Below the pieces are notes generated by a model. It worked only from the letters and a program-made list of their open reading frames with translations, was not told where the DNA came from and ran no database searches. From Actinomycetota bacterium (GTDB taxonomy: Bacteria > Actinomycetota > Actinomycetes > Streptosporangiales > Streptosporangiaceae), in contig PMST01000314.1 in the NCBI GenBank assembly GCA_003168295.1, positions 13,604 to 34,181 of the forward strand: 20,578 nucleotides of DNA, in the 5' to 3' direction. Every line of letters starts with the position of its first letter. Positions within the stretch are counted from its first letter, which is position 1. Made by a program: the position numbers and the translations under genes. Shown here piece by piece: positions 1-8,358 of the stretch.

Positions 1-531
<531 letters not shown>

Positions 532-559
532 GCGCTGTTCGCCGGTGTCGCGCATGTCG

Positions 560-594
560 CGAGCGGGCCGCCCCTCCCCGGGGCGGCCCGCTCG
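560..594 (+). terminator. Hairpin terminator after gap
   Basis: A perfect 15-bp inverted repeat (arms 560-574 and 580-594, 5-nt loop) starts 29 nt after the gap stop codon. The stem is almost entirely G/C. Only a short TTG follows instead of a U tract, which is common for actinobacterial intrinsic terminators. Confidence 0.75.
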
Positions 595-636
595 TTGTGA
601 GTTCCCCGGCGAATCTGCCCACGGGCCATGGTCCCG

Positions 637-656
637 GCCGAAGGGTGACCTTCGGC
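637..656. repeat. 8-bp inverted repeat in the gap/cNMP-protein intergenic region
   Basis: The arms GCCGAAGG (637-644) and CCTTCGGC (649-656) are perfectly complementary and separated by GTGA. It lies about 120 bp upstream of the cNMP-binding protein gene. It could be an operator or a small RNA hairpin; nothing in the sequence decides between these. Confidence 0.4.
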
Positions 657-690
657 ACTGGGCGCTCGGCGGCGGCTGCGCCAGGCTGGG

Positions 691-765
691 GCTGACGTAG
701 AGCTGATGGCTGACTTAGAGCTGAGGCTCATTTAGAGCTGAGGCTGATTTAGGCGAGAACCTGAG
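691..765 (+). repeat. Four-copy ~17-bp degenerate tandem repeat upstream of the cNMP-binding gene
   Basis: Four consecutive units start at 691, 709, 726 and 743 and match the consensus GCTGATTTAGAGCTGAG. The first unit is 18 nt, the second and third are 17 nt and differ at two positions. The last unit is longer, carries an inserted GAAC and runs into the Shine-Dalgarno sequence. The repeat is much richer in A/T than its surroundings and ends 10 nt before the start codon at 776, so it occupies promoter or 5' leader positions. Confidence 0.7.
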
Positions 766-769
766 GTGA
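763..769 (+). promoter_or_regulatory. Ribosome binding site GAGGTGA
   Basis: GAGGTGA ends 6 nt before the ATG at 776 and supports that start for the cNMP-binding protein. Confidence 0.6.
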
Positions 770-775
770 TAGCCC

Positions 776-1249
776 ATGACCGAGGCGACGGCAGCGGCGC
801 TGGCCACTCATCCGTTCCTGCATGGCATGCCCGGTGACCAGCTCGCCGTGCTCGCGCAGGCCGCCCGCGACGTCAAGCTCCCGACCCGGCACCGGCTCTT
901 CGAAGACGGCGGTCACGCTAGCCGCTTCTGGCTGATCCAGTCCGGCTGCGTGGCCCTGGATCTGAACATACCCGGGCAGGGCCGGACCAGGATCGAGACC
1001 CTCGGCATCGGCGAGCTGCTCGGCTGGTCGTGGCTGTTCCCGCCGTTCAGGTGGGCGTTCGGCGCGGTGGCCATCGGTCCCGTCGAGGCCTTCGAATTCG
1101 ACGGGCGAGCCGTGCGGGCCTACTGCGCGGCCGACCCGGCGCTCGGGTACGAGCTCACGCAGCGGCTGGGACGCGTGATCGCCAACCGGCTGCAGGCCAC
1201 CAGGATCAGGCTGATCTCCGTGTCCGCCCAGCTGGCAGACGTGCGCTAA
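776..1249 (+). CDS. Stand-alone cyclic nucleotide-binding domain protein
   Basis: A 157-aa protein that looks like the sensory half of Crp/Fnr regulators. An N-terminal helix segment (HPFLHGMPGDQLAVLAQAA, residues 12-30) is followed by a beta-roll: LFEDGGHASRFWLIQSGCVAL (residues 41-61) and the phosphate-binding-cassette-like stretch from GIGELLGW (77-84) through RWAFGAVA (92-99). A closing helix (PALGYELTQRLGRVIANRLQATR) ends the protein just where a Crp would continue into its helix-turn-helix, which is absent. The cassette is aromatic-rich and departs from the canonical GELxLL...RSA pattern, so binding of cAMP or cGMP is not assured. The gene sits alone between gap and pgk, with its own repeat-bearing upstream region. 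A role in sensing or in protein-protein control of neighbouring metabolism is inference. Confidence 0.8.
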   Translation: MTEATAAALATHPFLHGMPGDQLAVLAQAARDVKLPTRHRLFEDGGHASRFWLIQSGCVALDLNIPGQGRTRIETLGIGELLGWSWLFPPFRWAFGAVAIGPVEAFEFDGRAVRAYCAADPALGYELTQRLGRVIANRLQATRIRLISVSAQLADVR

Positions 1250-1316
1250 CTCTGGCTGGGTGAGGAGGCTCGAATGGCGTGCGCGGCTGACGGCGTCGGC
1301 GGCTACTTGAGTCCGA

Positions 1317-1330
1317 TGGACCAAGGTCCC
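1317..1330. promoter_or_regulatory. DosR/DevR-like palindromic box upstream of pgk
   Basis: TGGACCAAGGTCCC contains the perfect palindrome GGAC-N4-GTCC. Read on the minus strand (GGGACCTTGGTCCA) it matches my recollection of the actinobacterial DosR/DevR consensus GGGACYTTNGTCCC at all defined positions except the last. It lies about 112 bp upstream of the pgk ATG, a reasonable operator distance. Function is inferred from motif similarity only. Confidence 0.45.
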
Positions 1331-1333
1331 CCG

Positions 1334-1361
1334 CCTGGGCGGCGAACGCCCCTGGGCGGCG
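1334..1361 (+). repeat. Direct repeat and hairpin in the pgk leader
   Basis: CCTGGGCGGCG occurs at 1334-1344 and again at 1351-1361 (17-nt period). GGGCG (1337-1341) can also pair with CGCCC (1347-1351) around a 5-nt loop. It lies between the DosR-like box and the pgk start, so it may fold in the mRNA leader. No function is known to me. Confidence 0.35.
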
Positions 1362-1442
1362 GGCAGGCGCTGAGGTCAGCCTGGTCATAGAAGCTCAGGG
1401 ACACCTGATCCGGGCGTCCCGCCAGGCTCGAGGAGACCTGTG

Positions 1443-2633
1443 ATGAAGACGATTGATGACCTGGCCGTCGCGGGCAAGCGCGTTCTCGTGCGCGCCGACC
1501 TCAACGTGCCGCTCATGGACGGCCACGTGGCAGACGACGGCCGCATCCTGGCTAGCCTGCCCACGCTGAACGCGCTGACGAGCCGCGGCGCGAAGGTGAT
1601 CGTCTGCGCGCACCTCGGCCGTCCCAAGGGCAAGCCCGATCTGAAGTACTCGCTGGCGCCGGTCGCGGTTCGCCTCGGCCAGCTGCTCGGCTGCCGGGTG
1701 GAGCTCGCGGCCGACACCGCCGGGCCGTCGGCGCACGCCTTGATCGCGGCGTTGCGCCCCGGCGAGGTGATCATGCTGGAGAACCTGAGGTTCAACGCGG
1801 GTGAGACCAGCACCGACGACATGGACCGGGGCTTCTTCGCGGACCGGCTCGCTGAGCCGACCGACCTTTTCGTGTCGGACGGCTTCGGCGTCCTACACCG
1901 CAAGCACGCCAGCGTGTACGACGTGCCGCTGCGTACAACGAGCGCGGCCGGCTACCTGGTCCAGGCCGAGGTCGCCGCCCTGAGCCGGCTGACCGGCGAC
2001 ATCCGGCGGCCGTACGTGATGGTGCTGGGCGGGGCGAAGGTGGCGGACAAGTTCAGCGCGATCGCCAGCCTGATCACCACGGCGGACCAGATCCTCGTCG
2101 GCGGGGCCATGGCCTTCCCCTTCCTCGCCGCCAAGGGCTACAAGGTCGGAACCTCCCTGCTCGAGGCCGACCAGGTCGACATCGCCGCGGGCTACCTGGA
2201 ACAGGCGGCGCGGACGGGCACCAAGATCGTGCTGCCGTCCGACGTCATCGTGGCCGCCGAACCCGCCCCCGACATCCCCTACCAGGTGGTGGCCGCCGAC
2301 GCGATCCCCGAGCACCAGGCGGGCCTGGACATCGGCCCCGAGTCCGCGGCATTGTTCGCCGCGACCATCCGGCAGGCCGGGACGGTCTTCTGGAACGGCC
2401 CGATGGGCGTGTTCGAGCTGCCCTCGTTCGCCGAAGGTACCAAGGCCGTCGCTCAGTCGCTCGCCGAAAGCGACGCGTTTACCGTCGTCGGCGGCGGCGA
2501 CAGCGGCGCGGCGATACGCGCGCTCGGCTTCCCCGACGCCATGTTCGGCTATGTCTCTACCGGCGGCGGCGCGAGCCTGGAGTTCATCCAGGGCAAGACG
2601 CTGCCCGGCCTGGCCGCGCTGGAAGAGCAGTGA
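1443..2633 (+). CDS. pgk: Phosphoglycerate kinase
   Basis: Transfers the acyl phosphate of 1,3-bisphosphoglycerate to ADP (reversibly) in the cytoplasm. The 396-aa product has normal family length. Visible motifs are [11 protein letters not shown] (13-23), AHLGRPKG (56-63), ENLRF (113-117), the [13 protein letters not shown] loop (145-157), [19 protein letters not shown] with the substrate-domain glycines, and GGGDSG followed by [14 protein letters not shown] near the C-terminus. The SDGFG variant of the usual NDAFG loop is familiar from actinobacterial enzymes. I chose ATG 1443 because AGGAGA at 1431-1436 is spaced 6 nt from it; the in-frame GTG at 1440 would be only 3 nt away. The stop overlaps the start of gpmA (GTGA), so the two are translationally coupled. 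A DosR-like box lies upstream. Confidence 0.96.
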   Translation: MKTIDDLAVAGKRVLVRADLNVPLMDGHVADDGRILASLPTLNALTSRGAKVIVCAHLGRPKGKPDLKYSLAPVAVRLGQLLGCRVELAADTAGPSAHALIAALRPGEVIMLENLRFNAGETSTDDMDRGFFADRLAEPTDLFVSDGFGVLHRKHASVYDVPLRTTSAAGYLVQAEVAALSRLTGDIRRPYVMVLGGAKVADKFSAIASLITTADQILVGGAMAFPFLAAKGYKVGTSLLEADQVDIAAGYLEQAARTGTKIVLPSDVIVAAEPAPDIPYQVVAADAIPEHQAGLDIGPESAALFAATIRQAGTVFWNGPMGVFELPSFAEGTKAVAQSLAESDAFTVVGGGDSGAAIRALGFPDAMFGYVSTGGGASLEFIQGKTLPGLAALEEQ

Positions 2634-3400
2634 GCGAGCCGTGGCGCGGTCGCTTGATCGTACTGCGCCACGGGCAAAGCGAATGGAACGCCGCCGGCGT
2701 GTTCACCGGCTGGGCGAATGCTCACCTGACCGCCCACGGAGAGGATGAAGCCGCCCGCGCGGGCGCCCTGCTGGCCGAGGCCGGCATGTTGCCCGCCTTC
2801 GTGCACACGTCCCTGCAGCGGCGCACGATCCGCACGGCCGACCTGACCCTGGCGGCCGCGGACCGGGACTGGATCCCGGTCCGCCGGTCGTGGCGGCTCA
2901 ACGGGCGGCACTACGGAGCGCTACAGGGCAGGCGCAAAGCTGAGGTGCTTGACGAGTACGGCAAAGAGCAGTTTGCGGCCTGGCGCCGCTCCTACGACGT
3001 CCCGCCCCCGCCGATCAGCACGGCGGCCTGGTCCTCCCAGTTCCGCGATCCTCGTTACGCGGCGCTACCGCCCGAGGCCTGGCCGCACGCGGAATCGCTC
3101 GCGGACGTCTCCGCCCGGCTGCTGCCGTACTGGTACGACGCGATCATTCCCGACCTGCAGGCCGGCGGATGCGTGCTCGTCGTCTCGCACGGAAATACGT
3201 TGCGGGCGCTGGTCAAGCACCTCGAGGCCATACCGGACGACCAGATCGCCGAGGTGGACATCCCCACCGGCATCCCGCTGGTCTACGAGCTCGGGCCGGA
3301 CCTGCGCCCGGACGCTGTGGGCGGTCAGTACCTCGACCCGCACGCCGCCCGCGACGCGATCGAGGCCATCAGGAACCACGGACGGGCGTCGGCTTGCTGA
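2630..3400 (+). CDS. gpmA: 2,3-bisphosphoglycerate-dependent phosphoglycerate mutase (variant active site)
   Basis: Interconverts 3- and 2-phosphoglycerate through a phosphohistidine intermediate. The 256-aa protein shows RHGQSEWN (13-20, phosphorylated His14), the [10 protein letters not shown] segment, LQRRTIRTA, the second catalytic histidine in [11 protein letters not shown] (His187) and the [14 protein letters not shown]-terminal segment typical of the cofactor-dependent enzyme. The usual LNERHYG motif, whose Glu is the proposed proton donor/acceptor, reads LNGRHYG here (Gly92). This could lower or change activity towards related phosphate esters. It starts at GTG 2630 inside the pgk stop. 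Its last 32 nt overlap the convergent WS/DGAT gene. Confidence 0.9.
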   Translation: MSEPWRGRLIVLRHGQSEWNAAGVFTGWANAHLTAHGEDEAARAGALLAEAGMLPAFVHTSLQRRTIRTADLTLAAADRDWIPVRRSWRLNGRHYGALQGRRKAEVLDEYGKEQFAAWRRSYDVPPPPISTAAWSSQFRDPRYAALPPEAWPHAESLADVSARLLPYWYDAIIPDLQAGGCVLVVSHGNTLRALVKHLEAIPDDQIAEVDIPTGIPLVYELGPDLRPDAVGGQYLDPHAARDAIEAIRNHGRASAC

Positions 3401-4766
3401 GTTCGGCCAGGCCGCGCTGGATTCCCTGGACCAGGACGTCGACATCGGGCACGGAGTCGTAGTCGGCGGTGACGCCGAAGGAGACGGTGTCGAGGTAGGA
3501 CAGGATCGCGATCGAGATCCGGACCGAGTTGCCGATCGGCACGTACGGGTGCAGGGCGGTCATGCGCCGGCCGAGGACGTACAGCGGGATGCGCGGACCC
3601 GGGACGTTGGTGGTCACGGTCTGGATGAGCAGCTGCCGGGCCTGGTAAGCGGCCTGGGTGCCGAGCGCCAGCCCCAGGGGCGCGCTCAAGCCCAGCATCG
3701 TGGTGAGGATCTCGGCGCTTACTTCCTGGTGCTGGTGTTTCAGGCTGTCCATCTGCTGCCGGATCACGGTGAGCCGCCGGAGCGGATCCGGCTCGGCCGC
3801 CGGCAGGTTGACCAGCACCGCGGACACCAGGTTGGTAACGACGCCGGTCTCGTCGGGGCCGCGGGTGGACACCGGGACCAGGCTCCGCACGACCAGGCCG
3901 TCCGTTAGCTTGTCCCGTTCGCCCAGCAGGTCACGGAAGGCCCCGGTGATCACGGCGAGCACGACGTCGTTGATGGTGCCGCCATGGGCCTTGCGGATCT
4001 GCTTCAGCCCGTCCAGGCTGGTCGTGGTCCAGGCCCAGCGGCGTCGCGGGCCGATGGGGCCGTTGAGGAAGCCCGCGGACGGCTCGGTGAGCCGCCGGGT
4101 GCTCTCGCCCAGGCCGCGGCCGAAGTCCAGCAGGTCCTGCGGCTTAGCTCGCCGTAGCTGGCCGGCGGCCGCGGTCAGCTGGCGGGCCGGCCAGGTCAGG
4201 GCGTCCCGGACCTGGTCAGCGGCCCGGTCGGCGAGCGAGGGACCGGGCGCAGGCACCCATTTCACCCGGACCGGCGGCCGGGCGTCGGGATCGGTGTCGA
4301 AGACCAGCGTCATCAGGTCGTTGCCGCCGATGCCGTCCGCCATGCAGTGATGCACCTTGGACAAGATGGCCCAGCGGCCGCCCTCCAGCCCCTCCAGGAA
4401 CCACTCTTCCCATAGCGGCCGGCTCAGGTCCAGCCGCCGGGCGAAAAGCTTCGCCGCGACCGCGCGCAGCTGTTCGTCGCCTCCCGGCGCCGGAACCGTG
4501 GCGTGCCGGACCTGATGCCGGATGGTGAAATGCTCGTCGTCCGCCCACACGGGGCGCAGGATCTGCCCCGGCACGGTCCGCACCACCTGCCGGTACCTGG
4601 GCACCCGGGGCAGCTTGGACTCGAAGAGGCGTCGCACATCGGTGTAGGCCGGAGCCGGGCCGTCGAACACCGCCACCGACCCCATGTGCAGGGGCACGTT
4701 GTCATGTTCGGCGAAAAAGAACTCGGCGTCGAGCGTGCTCATCCGGTTCATCGTGTTCTGCGGCAT
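3369..4766 (-). CDS. WS/DGAT-family wax ester synthase / diacylglycerol O-acyltransferase
   Basis: Esterifies fatty alcohols or diacylglycerol with acyl-CoA to make wax esters or triacylglycerol storage lipid, at the membrane or lipid-body surface. The 465-aa length is typical. The N-terminus [25 protein letters not shown] is classical for the family. The catalytic HHxxxDG motif is intact as HHCMADG (139-145). The C-terminal domain keeps TNVPGP and the [13 protein letters not shown] segment. Start ATG 4766 is preceded by AGGAAGGA with 5-nt spacing. It lies 36 nt downstream of the broken acyl-CoA ligase on the same strand, so the pair probably formed a fatty-acid activation plus esterification operon. 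The mycobacterial member Tgs1 belongs to the DosR dormancy regulon, and a DosR-like box lies upstream of this operon. Confidence 0.93.
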   Translation of the reverse strand: MPQNTMNRMSTLDAEFFFAEHDNVPLHMGSVAVFDGPAPAYTDVRRLFESKLPRVPRYRQVVRTVPGQILRPVWADDEHFTIRHQVRHATVPAPGGDEQLRAVAAKLFARRLDLSRPLWEEWFLEGLEGGRWAILSKVHHCMADGIGGNDLMTLVFDTDPDARPPVRVKWVPAPGPSLADRAADQVRDALTWPARQLTAAAGQLRRAKPQDLLDFGRGLGESTRRLTEPSAGFLNGPIGPRRRWAWTTTSLDGLKQIRKAHGGTINDVVLAVITGAFRDLLGERDKLTDGLVVRSLVPVSTRGPDETGVVTNLVSAVLVNLPAAEPDPLRRLTVIRQQMDSLKHQHQEVSAEILTTMLGLSAPLGLALGTQAAYQARQLLIQTVTTNVPGPRIPLYVLGRRMTALHPYVPIGNSVRISIAILSYLDTVSFGVTADYDSVPDVDVLVQGIQRGLAELSKPTPVRGS

Positions 4767-4802
4767 CGCTGTCCTTCCTGATACCGGTCGTGAGGGCGGG
4801 TC

Positions 4803-5712
4803 TCAGCGGGGGACCAGCTCGTCCTTCAGCACCTTGCCGAGGGTGTTCTTCGGCAGCTCTGAACGGAACTGGTAAACACGCGGGCATTTGTAGGCGGCCA
4901 GCCGCAGCTGGCAGTAGGCGACGAGTTCCGGTTCGCCCACGGCCATCGCGGGCCGCCGGATGATCACCGCCATGACCTCTTCGCCGAGCCGCGCGTCGGG
5001 GATGCCGACCACGGCCGCCTCGGCCACCGCCGGGTGGCTGTGCAGGACGTTCTCGATCTCGCTCGGGTACACGTTGTAGCCGCCGCGGATGATGAGCTCC
5101 TTCTTGCGGCTGACGATGAACAAGAACCCGTCCTGGTCGAAGTAGCCGAGGTCACCGGTGTGCAGCCAGTCCCCGGTGAAGGCGCCGGCGGTCGCCTCGG
5201 GGTTATGCAGGTACCCCTTCATCACGTGCGCGCCGCGGGTGACGATCTCGCCCACGTGCTCCGGGCCGGGTGGCAGCGGCCGGTGGTCGTCGCCCCAGAC
5301 CTGCCGGACGCCGAACAGGCGGCCGGGCGGCGTAGAGGAGATCGAGCCCGGCCGCTTCCGCCCCCTTGGCCGCCTCGGCCAGGACCCCTTCCCAGGTGAT
5401 CAGCACCGCGGCCCCGCTGTCGCCGAGGTGGAAGGCCACTTCGGGAGCCTTGAGCATGACGTTGAGCGGCACCACGACCGCGCCCGCCTTGAGGATCCCG
5501 AAGTAGGAGATCAGGAACTGCGGGATGTTCGGCAGCTGCAGCGCGACTCGTTCGCCGGGCGTTATCCCGGCCGCGGCCAGGGCCGCCGCGAGCCGGTCGG
5601 ACGCCTGGTCAAGCTCGGCGTAGGTCAGCTGGCCGCCGTCGTACACGACGACCGGCCGGTCCGGTGACGATCGCGCGGCTTCGCCGAGGATGACAGCAAG
5701 GTTGAAGCTCAT
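4803..5712 (-). pseudogene. Acyl-CoA ligase (FadD-like AMP-binding enzyme), core deleted and frameshifted
   Basis: Two parts of one acyl-CoA synthetase lie in different frames. The N-terminal part (ATG 5712, 132 recognisable residues: LTYAELDQASDRLAAAL, VALQLPNIPQFLISYFGILKAGAVVVPLN) runs to LLYAARPP near 5320. From about 5318 the homologous reading continues in another frame as FGVRQVWGDDHRPLPPG, then GEIVTRGAHVMKGY, GDWLHTGDLGYFDQDGFLFIVSRKKELI and the terminal KNTLGKVLKDEL, stopping at 4803. A full enzyme is about 500 aa. Roughly 190 central residues are missing, including the ATP-binding SGTTGxPK loop and the YGxTE-type motif. The first frame instead runs to a stop at 5203. Adenylation activity should be lost. 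An internal deletion is the simplest reading; an assembly collapse is the alternative. GGGGAGA precedes the start. Confidence 0.85.
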
Positions 5713-5805
5713 GGCTTCTCCCCGTTCCGAATCTTTGAGCGGCCCATTTCCCTTATCGTCCAGGCATACGTCCGGGCGGGCTATGGTCGTTCAACCCAGG
5801 TGAGT

Positions 5806-5819
5806 AGGACCTTTGGCCT
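5806..5819. promoter_or_regulatory. DosR/DevR-like box upstream of the ligase/WS-DGAT operon
   Basis: AGGACCTTTGGCCT matches the GGGACYTTNGTCCC pattern at most defined positions, with GGAC and GGCC half-sites around CTTT. It lies about 95 bp upstream of the ligase ATG at 5712 and 33 nt after the etfB stop. Similarity only; the second half-site is imperfect. Confidence 0.35.
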
Positions 5820-5852
5820 GGAGTTGCAGCGCTGGGTCGGGTTGCCCGCTGA

Positions 5853-6734
5853 TCAAGCCGGATCGCTCGCGGCGAGATAGCCGCGACGGCGAAGGTACCC
5901 GAGCAGTTCGTCGGCGGCCTGGCCCGCGGACAGCGGGCCGAGCACCGTGGGCGGGGTGCGTTCCGTGAGTGCTCCGGTGAGCTCCAGCATCCGGCGCAGC
6001 GCCGAACCGGACGGGCCCGCGAGCTCGCGCGGCCGGGGCCGGTACGGGTGGGCGCCAAGGACCCGGACCCGTGGCCCGGCGATGGCCTTCGCCGCGGAGG
6101 CCACCGGAATGACGGCGTGCCCGCTGGCCAGCGTGGCCGGCAGCCCGGCCCGCCGCAGGCGCACCCCGGCTGCCTCGACCGACACCACGGCGGGCCGCGG
6201 CACCAGCAGGAGCTCGCGGCGGCCGCCATCTAGGCGGCGGTGCACCCGCAGCTTGCCGTCATCGGTAGGTTCGATCCGGACGACGCCCAGGGCTTGCGCC
6301 GCGTCAAGCGCCCCGGCTAGGAAAGCGGGGAACGAGCCATTGCCCCGGTCGGGCGAGCGGTCGCCGCACAGCACGAGGTCCGGCACTCCATACCGCTGGA
6401 TCAGGGCGCCGGCGAGCGCGGCGGCGGTATCCGGCCCGCCGACCAGGAGAGCCGGCCGCAGACCAGGGGTCCGGCTAGCCGGCTCGACGCGCAGTGCCTC
6501 GTCTGCTCCGGCGGCCAGCGCGTCTCGCAGCATCGCGTCGGCTTCGCCGGGGCCGACCGTCGCCGCGACCACCTGGGCCTGCCACCGCTCGGCCAGCCGT
6601 AGCGCGTGCTCGAGGGCGGCGAGGTCCGATCGGCCCGCCCCGCGGTCGCGCGGGCTGGCGCTGACGGTCCCGGTAAGCGGATCGACTTCGGCATCGAGCC
6701 AGGACCAGCCGAGTGCCGCCACGATCACCGTCAT
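5853..6734 (-). CDS. etfB: Electron transfer flavoprotein beta-like subunit, mycofactocin-associated
   Basis: A 293-aa ETF-beta-like protein and the last gene of the mycofactocin operon. ETF-beta folds are recognisable from the N-terminal strand-helix pattern (MTVIVAALGWSWLDAEVDPLTG), the HALRLAERWQAQVVAATVGPGEADAMLRDALAAGADEALRV segment (the family's E..LRL...G..V...T.G...A...LR.ALAMGAD.A core) and DLVLCGDRS followed by AFLAGALDAAQALG (like the family's GPFLAELL). It diverges from canonical EtfB in the AMP-binding loop. It should pair with the ETF alpha encoded in the same operon to carry electrons from a flavin dehydrogenase to the FixC-like quinone reductase. ATG 6734 lies 6 nt after the ferredoxin stop, and a GGAGGGGG stretch overlapping the ferredoxin 3' end can serve as its ribosome site. 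Confidence 0.85.
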   Translation of the reverse strand: MTVIVAALGWSWLDAEVDPLTGTVSASPRDRGAGRSDLAALEHALRLAERWQAQVVAATVGPGEADAMLRDALAAGADEALRVEPASRTPGLRPALLVGGPDTAAALAGALIQRYGVPDLVLCGDRSPDRGNGSFPAFLAGALDAAQALGVVRIEPTDDGKLRVHRRLDGGRRELLLVPRPAVVSVEAAGVRLRRAGLPATLASGHAVIPVASAAKAIAGPRVRVLGAHPYRPRPRELAGPSGSALRRMLELTGALTERTPPTVLGPLSAGQAADELLGYLRRRGYLAASDPA

Positions 6735-6740
6735 GCTCCG

Positions 6741-7031
6741 TCACCCCCTCCGGAACACGACGCCGTCGCCGCCGTCGGGATAAGTCCACGTGATGGCCCC
6801 CTCGCGGTTGCATACCTGATAGCAGGTGCCACACTCGAAACATTGGTCGTAGTTGAACAGGATGCCGCCGTCGGTGGTGGGAACGAATAGCGCCGCCGGG
6901 CATGCGTGCACGCAGTCCTTGGTCGTGCAGGAGCGGCAGACATCGGAGTCCACGGTGATGTGCGCCCGCTCCCCGACCCGGAACTCCACGGTGGACATCC
7001 GCTCATCGAATGACACGTCCGGATAACTCAT
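6741..7031 (-). CDS. FixX-like ferredoxin
   Basis: A 96-aa small iron-sulfur protein of the type that acts with FixC/ETF-quinone oxidoreductases. It has eight cysteines in two groups: C32, C35, C40, C44 (the last followed by Pro) and C64, C67, C70, C74. They sit in CxxCx4CxxxCP and CxxCGxCxxxC patterns, enough for two [4Fe-4S] clusters or one cluster plus a degenerate site. The YDQCFECGTCYQVC segment is close to FixX and to the Fe-S domain of ETF-ubiquinone oxidoreductase. ATG 7031 is preceded by GAGGGAG with 8-nt spacing. It starts 13 nt after the FixC-like gene and is followed after 6 nt by etfB, so the four electron-transfer genes are contiguous. Confidence 0.9.
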   Translation of the reverse strand: MSYPDVSFDERMSTVEFRVGERAHITVDSDVCRSCTTKDCVHACPAALFVPTTDGGILFNYDQCFECGTCYQVCNREGAITWTYPDGGDGVVFRRG

Positions 7032-7044
7032 CGATTTCGCTCCC

Positions 7045-8358
7045 TCATCGGAAGGCCCGCATCGCCTGCCAGCCGTCGCGGGCTAGATGCCGCCACCGGA
7101 CCTTGTTGAGACGGACCGCGCGGAAGAACTCCCTGGCCATCCCGAGCTTGGGTTTCGGGTTGGTGACGGTGAAGATCTGCTCGACGAAATCGCACGCCAG
7201 GCCGGGGTACTCTTGCTGCATCCGGTCGGCGAGGACGATATCCGCGGCGTTGCGCAGCCGCTTATGGTCGGAGAGCACGAAATTGGCCTCCAGCCGGCGC
7301 CGGTAGCCGGCCAGCCCGGCCGCGGAAGTATCGCCGACCGCGATCGCTTCGGCGGCTGTCTGCCCGGCGGCCAGCCCGGCGCCGATCGCAAAGTTGACCC
7401 CCTCCAGCCACAGCCCGGCCGCCAGGCACATGAACGCGGCATCCCCGGCCACGAGCATGCCGTCGGTGGCCAGCCGCGGCATGGCGCGATACCCGCCCTC
7501 GGGAATCAGGTGGGCGGAGTACTCCTTCAGCTCGGCGCCGCGCAGGTACGGTGCGATCGCCGGATGCGCCTTGAGGATCCCGATTAGTTCCTCGGGCCGC
7601 GTCTTAGACGCCGCCAGCCCGTCGAGTCCGACCACCACGCCTACGCTGACGGTGTCGAGGCAGGTATAGAGGAAGCCGCCGCCGGGGATCCCGCTGGTGC
7701 AGCCGACCATCTCGATGTCCAGGCCCTGGTCGCCGGTCAGCCCGAACCGATCTTCTATCACCTCGCGCGGCAGCGCGAGGGTCTCCTTGACACCCAGGGT
7801 GGTGTGCGCCGAGTCGGTGCGCGGCAGCAGCCCGGCCTCCTTGGCCAAGAAGGAGTTCGCTCCGTCGCACGCGATCACGACCTTGGCGTGAATATCGCCG
7901 CCGGGCCGGTCGGTGCGCACGCCGCCGATCCGGCCGGCCGAATCACGCAGCAGGCTCGTGGCCACCGTCGAGGTCACCAGCCGGGCACCGGCCGCGACCG
8001 CCTTACCGGCCAGCCAGGAGTCGAAATCGGCGCGATAGGTAGTCATCCCGTTGTACGGCGGGCGATCCCAGGCGTCGCTGCGGTAGTCGACGGTCAGCGC
8101 CTGGGTCGGCGTCATCAGCATGGTGGCCCGCCGGGTCACCCAGCGCTGCACCGGCACTTCCGTCCACCACTGCGGCACGACCTCATCCAGGACCCGCCCG
8201 TACACCACGCCGCCGTAGACGTTCTTCGCGCCGGGGAATACCCCGCGCTCCACCAGCACCACGTCCCGGCCGGCCCGGGCCAGCTGAAGCGCCGCCGCCG
8301 AGCCCGCGGGCCCGGCGCCGACGACCACCGCGTCAACGGTCATCACGTCATCAGGCAT
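7045..8358 (-). CDS. FixC-like FAD-dependent ETF:quinone oxidoreductase
   Basis: A 437-aa flavoprotein of the geranylgeranyl-reductase/FixC family, expected to accept electrons from ETF and pass them with the ferredoxin to membrane quinone. The dinucleotide-binding motif VVVGAGPAGSAAALQLARAG starts at residue 11. VVLVERGVFPGAKNVYGG follows with the FixC-typical glycine turn. The FAD-contacting MLVAGDAAFM...GLWLEGVNFAIGAG segment is in the C-terminal half. No transmembrane segment is evident, as expected for this family. The start at 8358 overlaps the etfA stop by 8 nt. Met6 would be an alternative start but would lose the coupling. The C-terminal KPKLGMAREFFRA segment resembles FixC proteins. 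Confidence 0.9.
   Translation of the reverse strand: MPDDVMTVDAVVVGAGPAGSAAALQLARAGRDVVLVERGVFPGAKNVYGGVVYGRVLDEVVPQWWTEVPVQRWVTRRATMLMTPTQALTVDYRSDAWDRPPYNGMTTYRADFDSWLAGKAVAAGARLVTSTVATSLLRDSAGRIGGVRTDRPGGDIHAKVVIACDGANSFLAKEAGLLPRTDSAHTTLGVKETLALPREVIEDRFGLTGDQGLDIEMVGCTSGIPGGGFLYTCLDTVSVGVVVGLDGLAASKTRPEELIGILKAHPAIAPYLRGAELKEYSAHLIPEGGYRAMPRLATDGMLVAGDAAFMCLAAGLWLEGVNFAIGAGLAAGQTAAEAIAVGDTSAAGLAGYRRRLEANFVLSDHKRLRNAADIVLADRMQQEYPGLACDFVEQIFTVTNPKPKLGMAREFFRAVRLNKVRWRHLARDGWQAMRAFR

Noticed and set aside
645..658. Possible third DosR-like box upstream of the cNMP-binding gene
   Set aside because: Only the central CTT and part of each half-site match; it is better described by the overlapping 8-bp hairpin at 637-656.
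2949..3908. 319-codon plus-strand open frame spanning the gpmA/WS-DGAT junction
   Set aside because: It crosses two genes that each have family motifs in their own frames; Arg/Ser/Pro-rich noise.
4803..5255. Separate small gene encoding a C-terminal AMP-binding domain
   Set aside because: In-family residues continue upstream of its first Met without a start and join the N-terminal fragment by a frame change, so it is part of one broken ligase.
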